Source of the DNA: Chersky-840 sp036511675
Lineage (GTDB): Bacteria > Actinomycetota > Acidimicrobiia > Acidimicrobiales > UBA8190
DNA length: 47,967 nt
Assembly (NCBI GenBank): GCA_036511675.1
Contig: DATCBU010000026.1
Location: 1 to 47,967 of the forward strand
Direction: 5' to 3'
Of the stretch, positions 41,030-47,810 are shown piece after piece. Made by a program: the position numbers and the translations under genes. The notes beneath the pieces are model-generated. The model saw nothing but the letters and a program-made list of their open reading frames with translations, searched no databases and was not told where the DNA came from. Each line of letters starts with the position of its first letter. The first letter of the stretch is position 1.

Positions 41030-41416
41030 ATGGCCAGTGAAGGACTGCACGAAGCCGCACAACTCCTCGACGAGCAGACCATCGACCACCACCGGGCCAT
41101 GACGTCGCTGTGCGAGGAGCTCGAGGCCGTCGACTGGTACGACCAGCGGGTCAAGGCCACCTCCGACCCCAGCCTGGCCGAAGTCCTCGCCCACAACCGC
41201 GACGAAGAGAAAGAGCACGCCTCGATGACCCTCGAGTGGCTCCGTCGCCGCGACCCCACCCTCGACCAGCACCTGCGCACCTATCTGTTCACCACCGGCT
41301 CCATCCTCGAGATCGAGGCCGACGCCGAGCCGGGCCCCGAGCCCGAAGCAGAGGCCGGTGCCGGGGCGGGCTCGGGATCACTCGGGATCGGAAGCCTGAA
41401 GGGACGCGAATCATGA
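41030..41416 (+). CDS. Encapsulated ferritin-like protein (EncFtn) with cargo-loading peptide
   Basis: A 128-residue two-helix ferritin that assembles inside encapsulin and oxidises Fe2+ for storage. ATG 41030 follows AGGAG by 7 bp. The EncFtn core is well matched: DHHRAMTSLCEELEAVDWYDQ and AHNRDEEKEHASMTLEWLRR. The ferroxidase ligands correspond to Glu32 and the Glu60/His63 pair; Trp36 and Tyr37 match the family. After helix 2 a Glu/Pro/Ala-rich flexible linker (about residues 96-115) leads to the C-terminal targeting peptide SLGIGSLKG, of the LTIGSLRG type. The stop overlaps the shell gene ATG by 4 bp. Confidence 0.95.
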   Translation: MASEGLHEAAQLLDEQTIDHHRAMTSLCEELEAVDWYDQRVKATSDPSLAEVLAHNRDEEKEHASMTLEWLRRRDPTLDQHLRTYLFTTGSILEIEADAEPGPEPEAEAGAGAGSGSLGIGSLKGRES

Positions 41417-42228
41417 ACCACCTCCATCGCCAGCTCGCCCCCATCGCCGAAGCAGGGTGGAAGGCCCTCGAAGAGGAGATCACGCCCCGCCTCGAGACCT
41501 ATCTGGCCGCCCGCAAGCTCGTGGACTTCGAAGGTCCCCTGGGCTGGACCCACTCCGCCACCCCCCTGGGGCGCACCGCCCCCATCGCCGGCCCGGGACC
41601 CGACGTCACCGGGTCCCAACGCCAGGTCCTGGCCCTGGTGGAGCTGCGCGCCGACTTCGTCGTGCAACGCGGCGAGATCGACGCCGCCGAGCGCGGCGCC
41701 AGCAACCTCGACCTGCCGGGGCTCGAGGAGGCGGGACGGCGCATCGCCCTGGCCGAGAACACGGCCGTGTTCCACGGCTACGCCCCCGGCCACATCAAAG
41801 GCATCACCGAGAGCACGTCGCACGCCGGGCTCGCCCTCTCGGCCGATGCCGAGCACTACCCCACCGCCGTGGCCGAGGCCGTCGACGTGCTGCGGGGAGC
41901 GGGGATCGGTGGCCCCTACGGGCTCGCCCTGTCGCCGGGGATCTACACCGAGATCGTCCACACCGCCGAGCACGGCGGGCACCTGCTCCTCGACCACCTC
42001 CGCCAGATCCTGGGCGGCCCCCTGGTGTGGGCGCCGGGTGTCGAGTTCGGCATCGTCCTCAGCCTGCGCGGCGGGGACTTCGTCTTCGAATCCGGCCAGG
42101 ACATCTCCATCGGCTACGCCTCACACGACGCCGAGACCGTGTCGCTGTACCTGGAGGAGAGCTTCAGCTTCCGCGTCCTCGAGCCCGACGCCGCGGTGGC
42201 GCTGCGCACCAAGGGCAAAAAAGCGTAG
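41413..42228 (+). CDS. Encapsulin shell protein, family 1 (HK97 fold)
   Basis: A 271-residue capsid-like protein that self-assembles into an icosahedral nanocompartment around the EncFtn cargo. It begins MNHLHRQLAPIAEAGWKALE and includes ARKLVDFEGPLGWTHSATPLG, ENTAVFHGYAPGHIKGI, PYGLALSPGIYTEI and DISIGYASHDAETVSLYLEESFSFRV, all standard family 1 encapsulin segments. Length is normal. Translation is coupled to the cargo gene through an ATGA overlap. A basic tail (RTKGKKA) ends the protein. Only one cargo type is present in the operon, with no peroxidase or flavin reductase gene. Confidence 0.97.
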   Translation: MNHLHRQLAPIAEAGWKALEEEITPRLETYLAARKLVDFEGPLGWTHSATPLGRTAPIAGPGPDVTGSQRQVLALVELRADFVVQRGEIDAAERGASNLDLPGLEEAGRRIALAENTAVFHGYAPGHIKGITESTSHAGLALSADAEHYPTAVAEAVDVLRGAGIGGPYGLALSPGIYTEIVHTAEHGGHLLLDHLRQILGGPLVWAPGVEFGIVLSLRGGDFVFESGQDISIGYASHDAETVSLYLEESFSFRVLEPDAAVALRTKGKKA

Positions 42229-42272
42229 CCCTGCCGGTCCGACCTGCCGGTCGATCAGAAGCAGACGGCTGG

Positions 42273-43220
42273 TCAGAAGTAGATGGTGTGCTTGGCCCGC
42301 TCGACCACCACGTCGAGGTCGTCGGTCCACGCTCCGGTCGACAGGTACTTCCACCCACCATCGGCCGACACCACCACGATGACCCCGGACTCGATGGCCT
42401 GCGCGCACTTCGCCGCGCCGGCCATGGCCGCCCCCGACGAGATCCCGGCGAAAACCCCCACCTCGGCCAGGCGACGGGTCCACTGCACCGACAGCTTCGG
42501 GCCCACCATGGTCTTGCGATCGAGCAACTCCGCCCCGTGGAGCTCGGTGAAGATGGGGGGGATATAGCCGTCGTCGAGATTGCGCAGTCCGTCGACCATC
42601 TCCCCCGCCGGGGGCTCGACGGCCCAGACCTCGACGGCGGGATTGCGCTCCTTGAGGAACCGGCCCACCCCCAACAGGGTGCCCGACGTACCCAGTCCGG
42701 CGACGAAGTGCGTCACCTCGGGACAATCACGCCAGATCTCTGGACCGGTCCCCTCGTAGTGCGCCTTGGGGTTCGCCGCGTTGGCGTATTGGTACAGAAA
42801 GACCCATTCGGGATGCTCCCCGTGGATGCGCTGGGCCATCCGCACCGCCCCGTTGGACCCCTCGGATCCCGGTGACTCGATGACCTCGGCCCCCCACAGC
42901 TCGAGCAGTTGGCGGCGCTCCACCGACACGTTGGAAGGCAGCACCACCTTGAGGTGGTAGCCCTTCACCCGCGCCACCAGGGCGAGGCCGATGCCGGTGT
43001 TCCCCGACGACGGCTCGAGCAGGATGTCCCCGGGTGAGAGCCGGCCGTCCTTCTCGGCCTCCTCGACCATCGACAGCGCGATGCGGTCCTTCACCGACCC
43101 GCCCGGGTTCTGGCCCTCGAGCTTGATCAGGATACGGACGTCGGGGTTGGGGCTGAGCGCACTGACGTCGACCAGCGGGGTGTTGCCGATGAGGTCGAGG
43201 ATGCTCGTGACCTGCGTCAT
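42273..43220 (-). CDS. cysM: O-phosphoserine sulfhydrylase (CysM)
   Basis: A 315-residue PLP enzyme that makes cysteine on the carrier protein CysO. The PLP lysine is Lys44 in NPGGSVKDR; the phosphate/PLP loop is EPSSGNTGIGLA and GLGTSGTLLGVGRF. Arg213 in DGLRNLDDGYIPP is in the position of the M. tuberculosis CysM arginine (Arg220) that selects O-phosphoserine. The mycobacterial partner genes cysO and mec follow upstream in order. ATG 43220 is the start. It is codirectional with cysO, 43 bp apart, so an operon is likely. It converges on the encapsulin gene. Confidence 0.95.
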   Translation of the reverse strand: MTQVTSILDLIGNTPLVDVSALSPNPDVRILIKLEGQNPGGSVKDRIALSMVEEAEKDGRLSPGDILLEPSSGNTGIGLALVARVKGYHLKVVLPSNVSVERRQLLELWGAEVIESPGSEGSNGAVRMAQRIHGEHPEWVFLYQYANAANPKAHYEGTGPEIWRDCPEVTHFVAGLGTSGTLLGVGRFLKERNPAVEVWAVEPPAGEMVDGLRNLDDGYIPPIFTELHGAELLDRKTMVGPKLSVQWTRRLAEVGVFAGISSGAAMAGAAKCAQAIESGVIVVVSADGGWKYLSTGAWTDDLDVVVERAKHTIYF

Positions 43221-43263
43221 GTCATGCCGTTCGCGTCGCCCCGCGGGTGGTGTGCGGTCGACC

Positions 43264-43539
43264 TCAGCCGCCGGCCACGGCGGGCAGGATCGACACGGTG
43301 ACACCGTCGGCCACCTTGGTGTCGAGCTGCTCGAGGTACCGGACGTCGTCGTCGTCGACGTACACGTTCACGAACCGGTGCAGGGACCCGTCCTCGGTGA
43401 GCACCTGCCCCTTCATGCCGGGATAGCTGCGCACCAGGTCGGCGAGCACCTCACCGATGGTGGAGCCCTCGGCGATGACGGCGGATCTCCCCCCGGCGTG
43501 CTGGCGCAAGACCGTGGGAAGCCTCACTTCGACAGCCAT
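43264..43539 (-). CDS. cysO: Ubiquitin-like sulfur carrier protein CysO
   Basis: A 91-residue beta-grasp protein ending in a Gly-Gly carboxyl terminus, which is activated to a thiocarboxylate and donates sulfur to CysM. The ThiS/MoaD fold shows as VEVRLPTVLRQHAGG at the start and LHRFVNVYVDDDDVRYLEQLD in the middle. The end SILPAVAGG is identical in form to mycobacterial CysO. The start ATG 43539 has GGGAGG upstream. It lies 94 bp after mec and 43 bp before cysM, as in M. tuberculosis. Confidence 0.95.
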   Translation of the reverse strand: MAVEVRLPTVLRQHAGGRSAVIAEGSTIGEVLADLVRSYPGMKGQVLTEDGSLHRFVNVYVDDDDVRYLEQLDTKVADGVTVSILPAVAGG

Positions 43540-43633
43540 GGTGCCCTCCCGGTCCGAGGCCGCCGCGCCCTACGGGGCACGACCGGCCGTATGAAAGTCG
43601 ACGACTTCGGTCGGCATTCTACCGGCCCCCGGG

Positions 43634-44041
43634 TCACCCGGGCCCGATCACCACCGGCTCCTCGGTGACCACCTCACCGTGGATGCGGTAGGAGCGCAGG
43701 GTGGGGTGGGTGTCTCGGAGCGACACCAGCACGTAGTGCCATCCGGGATCGGGCGCCTGGGCGATGTCGGTGGGCGACGGGTAGGCGTCGGTGTGGGTGT
43801 GGGAGTGAAAGACCCCGATGATCTCGAAGCCCCGGGACTCCGCATCACGATCGGCCCGGAGATGCTCGCGGGGGTCGACGGTGTAGAGCTTGGCCGAGGC
43901 GGCGAGATTGCGGGTCGGATAGCAACGCGCCACATCGCCGGTGGCGGGGTCGCCACCGATCAGCCCGCAGGCCTCGTCGGGCAACCCTCCCAGGCAGTGG
44001 CCCACGACCTCGGCATAGACATGGGCGGGCAACCGGAGCAC
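43634..44041 (-). CDS. mec: JAMM/MPN metalloprotease Mec
   Basis: About 135 residues with GTG start at 44041 (an upstream longer frame is Arg/Pro-rich and nonconserved). It is a zinc metalloprotease that frees cysteine from the CysO-Cys conjugate. The JAMM signature is intact: GLPDEACGLIGG provides the Glu and GVFHSHTHTDAYPSPTDI provides HxH plus Ser and Asp. The order mec-cysO-cysM matches M. tuberculosis Rv1334-1336. It is divergent from smpB with a 73-bp gap. Confidence 0.93.
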   Translation of the reverse strand: MLRLPAHVYAEVVGHCLGGLPDEACGLIGGDPATGDVARCYPTRNLAASAKLYTVDPREHLRADRDAESRGFEIIGVFHSHTHTDAYPSPTDIAQAPDPGWHYVLVSLRDTHPTLRSYRIHGEVVTEEPVVIGPG

Positions 44042-44114
44042 CCCATCGAGGGTACCGGGGGCCTCCCCCGCCGGCACGGACCGGGTGGGGGCGCCGCCGG
44101 GTACCGTTCCGCGG

Positions 44115-44669
44115 GTGGCAGCAGCGAAGGGACCGGGCCGACGGGCGTCGCGTCGCGTCCCCGACGACGGCACCGACCGGATCAAGACCGTGGCCCGCAA
44201 CCGCCGGGCCCGCCACGACTACGACATCCTCGAGACCTACGAGTGCGGGCTGGCGCTGCAGGGCAGCGAGGTGAAATCGCTGCGCGCCGGGCGAGTCACC
44301 CTGGCCGACGCCTATGCCCGGGTCGAGGGGGGCGAAGCATGGCTGCTCGGTGTCCACATCCCCCCCTACGAGCACGCGGCGGGATTCGGCGCCCACGATC
44401 CCGAGCGTCGCCGCAAGCTACTCCTGCACCGCGGCCAGATCGACGAGCTCATGGGCCAGACCCAGCAGAAGGCGCTGACCCTCGTACCCCTGTCCATCTA
44501 CTTCAAAGAGGGCCGGGCCAAGGTGGAGTTGGCCCTGGCCAAGGGCCGGCGCCTGTACGACAAGCGCCACGCCATCGCCACCCGTGACGCCGAGCGTGAC
44601 GCAGCTCGCGAGGCCCGTGCGGCCGAGGGCAAGAGCGTGGGCAGGGGGGCCCGCAAGGAATACGACTGA
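44115..44669 (+). CDS. smpB: SsrA-binding protein SmpB
   Basis: A 184-residue RNA-binding protein that delivers tmRNA to stalled ribosomes. The GTG at 44115 gives an Arg-rich extension before IKTVARNRRARHDYDILETYE; GTG 44085 is a further option. Core motifs are ALQGSEVKSLRAGRVTLADAY, the HIPPYEHAAGFGAHDPERRRK loop and GRAKVELALAKGRRLYDKR, then a basic C-terminal helix ending EYD. The N-terminus is somewhat longer than in most SmpB proteins (about 155-160 residues). The tmRNA gene follows by 62 bp. Confidence 0.95.
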   Translation: MAAAKGPGRRASRRVPDDGTDRIKTVARNRRARHDYDILETYECGLALQGSEVKSLRAGRVTLADAYARVEGGEAWLLGVHIPPYEHAAGFGAHDPERRRKLLLHRGQIDELMGQTQQKALTLVPLSIYFKEGRAKVELALAKGRRLYDKRHAIATRDAERDAAREARAAEGKSVGRGARKEYD

Positions 44670-44731
44670 TCCTGCTCCCGGTCCTGGTACGCCCGGCCCG
44701 GGGGTAGCATGGAGGGGCGACAACAACACAC

Positions 44732-45080
44732 GGGGGTGATCGGTTTCGACTTTGGTCGTCAATTCGGGAGAAGCGAGCCGTGGTCTCCGGAGCCACGTTA
44801 AAGAGCCGGAAAAAACAACAAATGCCGAGCCTCAGCTCAGCATGGCTGCTTAAGAAGTAGCCCGTCCGTCCGGTCTCAGCCCTGCAGGCCGGTAGCGGGC
44901 GTCATCTAGCGGGGCTTACCCGGGCGGTTCTGCCGATTGGCCGCCGGGGACACTAAAGGTCGGTTGGGGACCCACGAATTCGCCGGCGGCGGCGAGGGTC
45001 CCGAGACTTAGTTGCCGGCTGCGCTCGGAGAAGGCCCGATGAGAAGCCGAAGGACGCGGGTTCGATTCCCGCCACCTCCA
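44732..45080 (+). ncRNA. ssrA: tmRNA (transfer-messenger RNA)
   Basis: The tRNA-like ends pair: GGGGGTG (44732-44738) with CACCTCC (45073-45079), discriminator A at 45080. The conserved 5' segment GATCGGTTTCGAC and 3' T arm GGTTCGATTCC are present; CCA is not encoded. The tag frame ends at TAA 44851-44853 and reads NAEPQLSMAA from AAT 44821 (or with a preceding Thr from ACA 44818). The tag ends in MAA instead of the usual LAA. It is directly downstream of smpB, supporting the call. A TAGCAT box (44705) may be its -10. Confidence 0.95.
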
Positions 45081-45177
45081 AGGAGGGGTGTTCTCGAAAG
45101 AGAGCGCTCGGTGTTCCCGAAACCCCCCCCTGAAGGTGGCGGCGAGGCTGAAGTGCTCGCCTGCCACCCCTGGAACG

Positions 45178-45208
45178 CAAACAGCCGGCCCCTTGGGCCG
45201 GCTGTTTG
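45178..45208 (+). terminator. Strong hairpin terminator after ssrA
   Basis: A perfect 13-base-pair stem, CAAACAGCCGGCC/GGCCGGCTGTTTG, with a five-base loop (CCTTG). A short T run (TGTTTG) follows on both strands, so it may work in both directions. It lies 98 bp after the tmRNA end. Confidence 0.75.
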
Positions 45209-45270
45209 ATGTTTCGTCGAATGCCTGCGGTGCGAGTCGAGGATCTCAGCCCGATGCGGGCGCGCCAGAA

Positions 45271-45289
45271 CCGGCTCCGTCGGAGCCGG
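45271..45289. terminator. Hairpin immediately after the transposase stop codon
   Basis: CCGGCTCC-GTC-GGAGCCGG forms a perfect eight-pair stem adjoining the transposase stop (45290). It has no T run. It may be a terminator for the leftward transposase, or part of the mobile element end. Confidence 0.4.
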
Positions 45290-47020
45290 TCACGACGTCG
45301 GGCGGCTCGAGTCGCGGGAAGGTCCCTGGGACCGAGCGTCGACGACATCGGCCCACGTCCCCTTGCGCCGCTTGGCCCGAGTCGCAGGGACGCGTGGGTA
45401 GGTCACGGGCACGTGAGGGTCCTGGAGCCGGTGCTTGGCCCGAAATGATCGCACCCGCTCTACGTTGTATCCAGCGGCTGAGAACGCCAAAAGCACGAAG
45501 ATCTTGGTGGTTCCGAACACCCGGTGGAACCCCCGGCTCACGTCGACAAATTCGCCCTTCAAGCCGGCATTGGCACTCTCGACCGGCTGACGCCGACCCA
45601 TCGACTTTCGCCATGCCGTGGTCCCAAAGGGAACCTGCTGCCACAAAGGGAGCTCAGCCGGCATGGCGGTGACGATGCCCGAGCAACACCGTTGAATATC
45701 CTCTGGCAAGGCCACGAGAGGAACACGGTCCCCGCGGCGCATGGTGCGGGGAAAACGTCGACTACGAAGTCGGCCCGCGTCAAAAGGGCAACGCCATCTT
45801 GTCGCTCCATCGCGATCGGGGCCGGCATGGCGAACCAGTCGCCAAATTTCTCGTCGGTTGAACGCCGCCTCGTACTCCATCTTGACCGACTCGGGCGCGC
45901 CCCGGGGTGGCATGGGGAGATCGAGGAGTTCGCTCGGCAGGAGACTTGAGAAGAGTTGGCCGTCAACCAAAAGGGCCTCACCCGAGAAGGGACGCAGGCC
46001 TCGCTGCTGGGGCGTGAGGTGAAAGGTGGTGTGAATGCCTGCCGCCGCCAGCTTGTCGCGCATCGTCCCGGGCTTCACGATCGAGTAGCCCGGGTCGACC
46101 ACCACGTCATCGAGTGCCATACCCGCTCGCTTCGCTCCAATGAGAACGTCGGCGACGGCTCGACCACGGTGACTCCCAGCTGGCACCAGCGACATCATGG
46201 TGATGACGCCCGGAACCTCGTCCGACAACGTCACCTTGTCGACGTAGTTGGTCCACCGCAGGTCGCGGGTCTGCACTCCTAGATGCAACTCATAGCCAAC
46301 GTATTTGCCTGCGACCCGAGAGTTCGTGGCCGAGCGATGACTGCCCCGGGCGTCGGGGTCGGCCGTGTAGATGTTGCGCCCATCAGGTCCGACACCCAGT
46401 ACCTTGGCCTTTGGACGTAGTCCCCGACCCGGTCGGGGTGAGCTGTTCTGACTGATCTCGTCAACTTCGTCGTCTTCGGCGTCAAGCACCTCCACTTGTC
46501 CATGGAGGACCGCCCACGTCTCCACGTCGGTGCCATCTACCGCCCACGACGACGAGACGAGCATCTCGTTCGGGATGGCGGCACGTGGCAGGCAGTTGGC
46601 GAACCACGTGGCGTTGAGGAGTTGGCGTCGACCCTCGATCTCGACGGTGTGGCCGGCATCGAGGACACAACACAAGCGGAGGAACAGGCGCTCGATGCGG
46701 TCATAGCTCTGGTCGGGGTCGTGGCGGGTGAATCCCAGGGTCTCCCGCTGCTCGTCGGTCAATCCGTTCACGAGGCGGGCATACTCGACCAGATGCGCCT
46801 GGTGATGGCGGCGTAGACCGTTGACCAGCATGACAACGAGCAGACCCCGGAGACTGAGGGTCCGCCTGCGTCCCACCGCGCTGTCGAGGTGGGGACACAG
46901 CACTGGCACCACGCCCGAGCGATCGACAATACGGGCGGCCAGCTGGATCTCATGGGTCGTAGTCGGGCGGACTACGAACTGGACAATTGTGAACGGGCGA
47001 TATCGGGTGGTTCGGGGCAC
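45290..47020 (-). CDS. Putative DDE-type transposase
   Basis: About 576 residues from GTG 47020 (TTG 47086 is an upstream alternative). The RNase H-like catalytic triad is suggested by AVDGTDVETWA (first Asp), DDVVVDPGYSIV (second Asp) and RQPVESANAGLKGEF (Glu), the pattern of DDE_Tnp_1_6-like enzymes. The N-terminal half has LVNGLTDEQRETLGFTR and RLFLRLCCVLDAGH. HTTFHLTPQQRGLRPF and the basic C-terminus (ATRAKRRKGTWADVV) are also present. GC looks slightly lower than in neighbouring genes, consistent with transfer. The gene starts just after the end of the MarR frame. Likely transposase, but the exact IS family is not assigned. Confidence 0.65.
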   Translation of the reverse strand: MPRTTRYRPFTIVQFVVRPTTTHEIQLAARIVDRSGVVPVLCPHLDSAVGRRRTLSLRGLLVVMLVNGLRRHHQAHLVEYARLVNGLTDEQRETLGFTRHDPDQSYDRIERLFLRLCCVLDAGHTVEIEGRRQLLNATWFANCLPRAAIPNEMLVSSSWAVDGTDVETWAVLHGQVEVLDAEDDEVDEISQNSSPRPGRGLRPKAKVLGVGPDGRNIYTADPDARGSHRSATNSRVAGKYVGYELHLGVQTRDLRWTNYVDKVTLSDEVPGVITMMSLVPAGSHRGRAVADVLIGAKRAGMALDDVVVDPGYSIVKPGTMRDKLAAAGIHTTFHLTPQQRGLRPFSGEALLVDGQLFSSLLPSELLDLPMPPRGAPESVKMEYEAAFNRREIWRLVRHAGPDRDGATRWRCPFDAGRLRSRRFPRTMRRGDRVPLVALPEDIQRCCSGIVTAMPAELPLWQQVPFGTTAWRKSMGRRQPVESANAGLKGEFVDVSRGFHRVFGTTKIFVLLAFSAAGYNVERVRSFRAKHRLQDPHVPVTYPRVPATRAKRRKGTWADVVDARSQGPSRDSSRPTS

Positions 47021-47022
47021 CT

Positions 47023-47703
47023 TTAGGGCGCACCGGGGGTGATGTATCCGGCAACGCCGAGCGGTCTTCGTCCCCAACAGGGGCAACCGGTACCCCGGTG
47101 ATCCTGATCGGGTGCTGGGTCGGTGAAATGGGTCAACCAGGGCATCCGAGTCCCGGCATTAGATGCGCGCGACCGCTCAGCGGTTTCGTCTCCGGGCATA
47201 GGCGTGGTGGTCCTCGATGGCCGAGCCGTGAGCGAGCCGTCGTTCGGGTCGATGGCACTCTTGATGCGCCGGTGGATGTCGAAGAGTTGGCGGACCTGGG
47301 CTTGGGTTAGCGGGTCGAAGACCATGCGCCTCACCATCTCCACGTGGGCCGGGGCGCTCTCCTCCATCTTCCTGAACCCAGCCTTGGTCAGTACCGCCAA
47401 GGTGGCGCGCCCGTCTTTGGGATCGGGCCGGCGTTGCACCCAACCCCGGTCCTCCAGCTTGGTCACCACTTGGGACAGGCGGGGCAGGGACCCGCTGGTG
47501 ACCTCGGCCAGCTCGCTCATCCGACGGGACCGATCCGGAACGTAGGAGAGCGACGACAGCACCAGGTACTCGTAAAGGGTCAGCCCGGCGTCGCAGCGGA
47601 GCTGAGTGTCGAGGGTGCCCGGGAGGCTGAACAGCACCCCAACCAGGGCCAGCCAGGCCAGCGCCTCCTCCTCGTCCAGCCAGCGCGGCTCAGGAGTCTC
47701 CAT
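47023..47703 (-). CDS. MarR family transcriptional regulator with an apparently foreign C-terminal tail
   Basis: A 226-residue protein from ATG 47703. The winged helix is clear: LTLYEYLVLSSLSYVPDRSRR, MSELAEVTSGSLPRLSQVVTK (recognition helix) and VQRRPDPKDGRATLAVLT (wing). MarR proteins usually have about 150 residues; the domain ends near IHRRIKSAID, and about 70 residues (from SLTARPSRTTTPMPG) follow that lack a MarR pattern. This tail runs up to the transposase start and looks like readthrough into inserted DNA, which may impair dimerisation. It is divergent from the partial gene at 47811 and probably represses it. Ligands are unknown. Confidence 0.8.
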   Translation of the reverse strand: METPEPRWLDEEEALAWLALVGVLFSLPGTLDTQLRCDAGLTLYEYLVLSSLSYVPDRSRRMSELAEVTSGSLPRLSQVVTKLEDRGWVQRRPDPKDGRATLAVLTKAGFRKMEESAPAHVEMVRRMVFDPLTQAQVRQLFDIHRRIKSAIDPNDGSLTARPSRTTTPMPGDETAERSRASNAGTRMPWLTHFTDPAPDQDHRGTGCPCWGRRPLGVAGYITPGAP

Positions 47704-47810
47704 TCCCTAAAGCTTAAGTCATGAAGTATTTCCTTGACAACGACGCGATTCTGGGGATACGGCACTTGACGATTTAACGATCAAGCTTTAACTAAGTCCA
47801 AGGAGTATCC
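47704..47810. promoter_or_regulatory. Divergent marR promoter region with AAGCTT-centred operator candidates
   Basis: TAAAGCTTAA at 47708-47717 recurs as its near reverse complement, TCAAGCTTTA at 47781-47790. Both centre on AAGCTT and could bind a MarR dimer. A TTGACG (47766) and TAACTA (47789) pair is spaced 17 bp, but its start would leave only a 10-base leader before the ATG at 47811. A perfect TTGACA (47734) with a poor -10 near 47757 is the alternative. The region is much more AT-rich than the rest of the window. Confidence 0.5.

Larger units (their letters stand above)
45271..47086 (-). mobile_element. Probable insertion sequence, ends not defined
   Basis: A single transposase gene lies between a strong terminator and a regulator gene whose tail looks chimeric. 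I looked at both flanks for terminal inverted repeats and target duplications and found none I trust, so the limits given are only those of the hairpin and the transposase frame. Confidence 0.45.

Noticed and set aside
45060..45080. The tmRNA 3' end as an integration site (att) for an island
   Set aside because: The 3' end of ssrA is a common target, and mobile DNA follows, but I found no second copy of the 3' segment in the window and no integrase.
44916..45348. Minus-strand frames containing GIEPASFGFSS-type sequence
   Set aside because: They are translations of the tmRNA gene's complement, a well-known source of false proteins in annotations.
45209..47240. Terminal inverted repeats for the transposase
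   Set aside because: Short matches such as AATGCC occur at both flanks but nothing long enough to trust.
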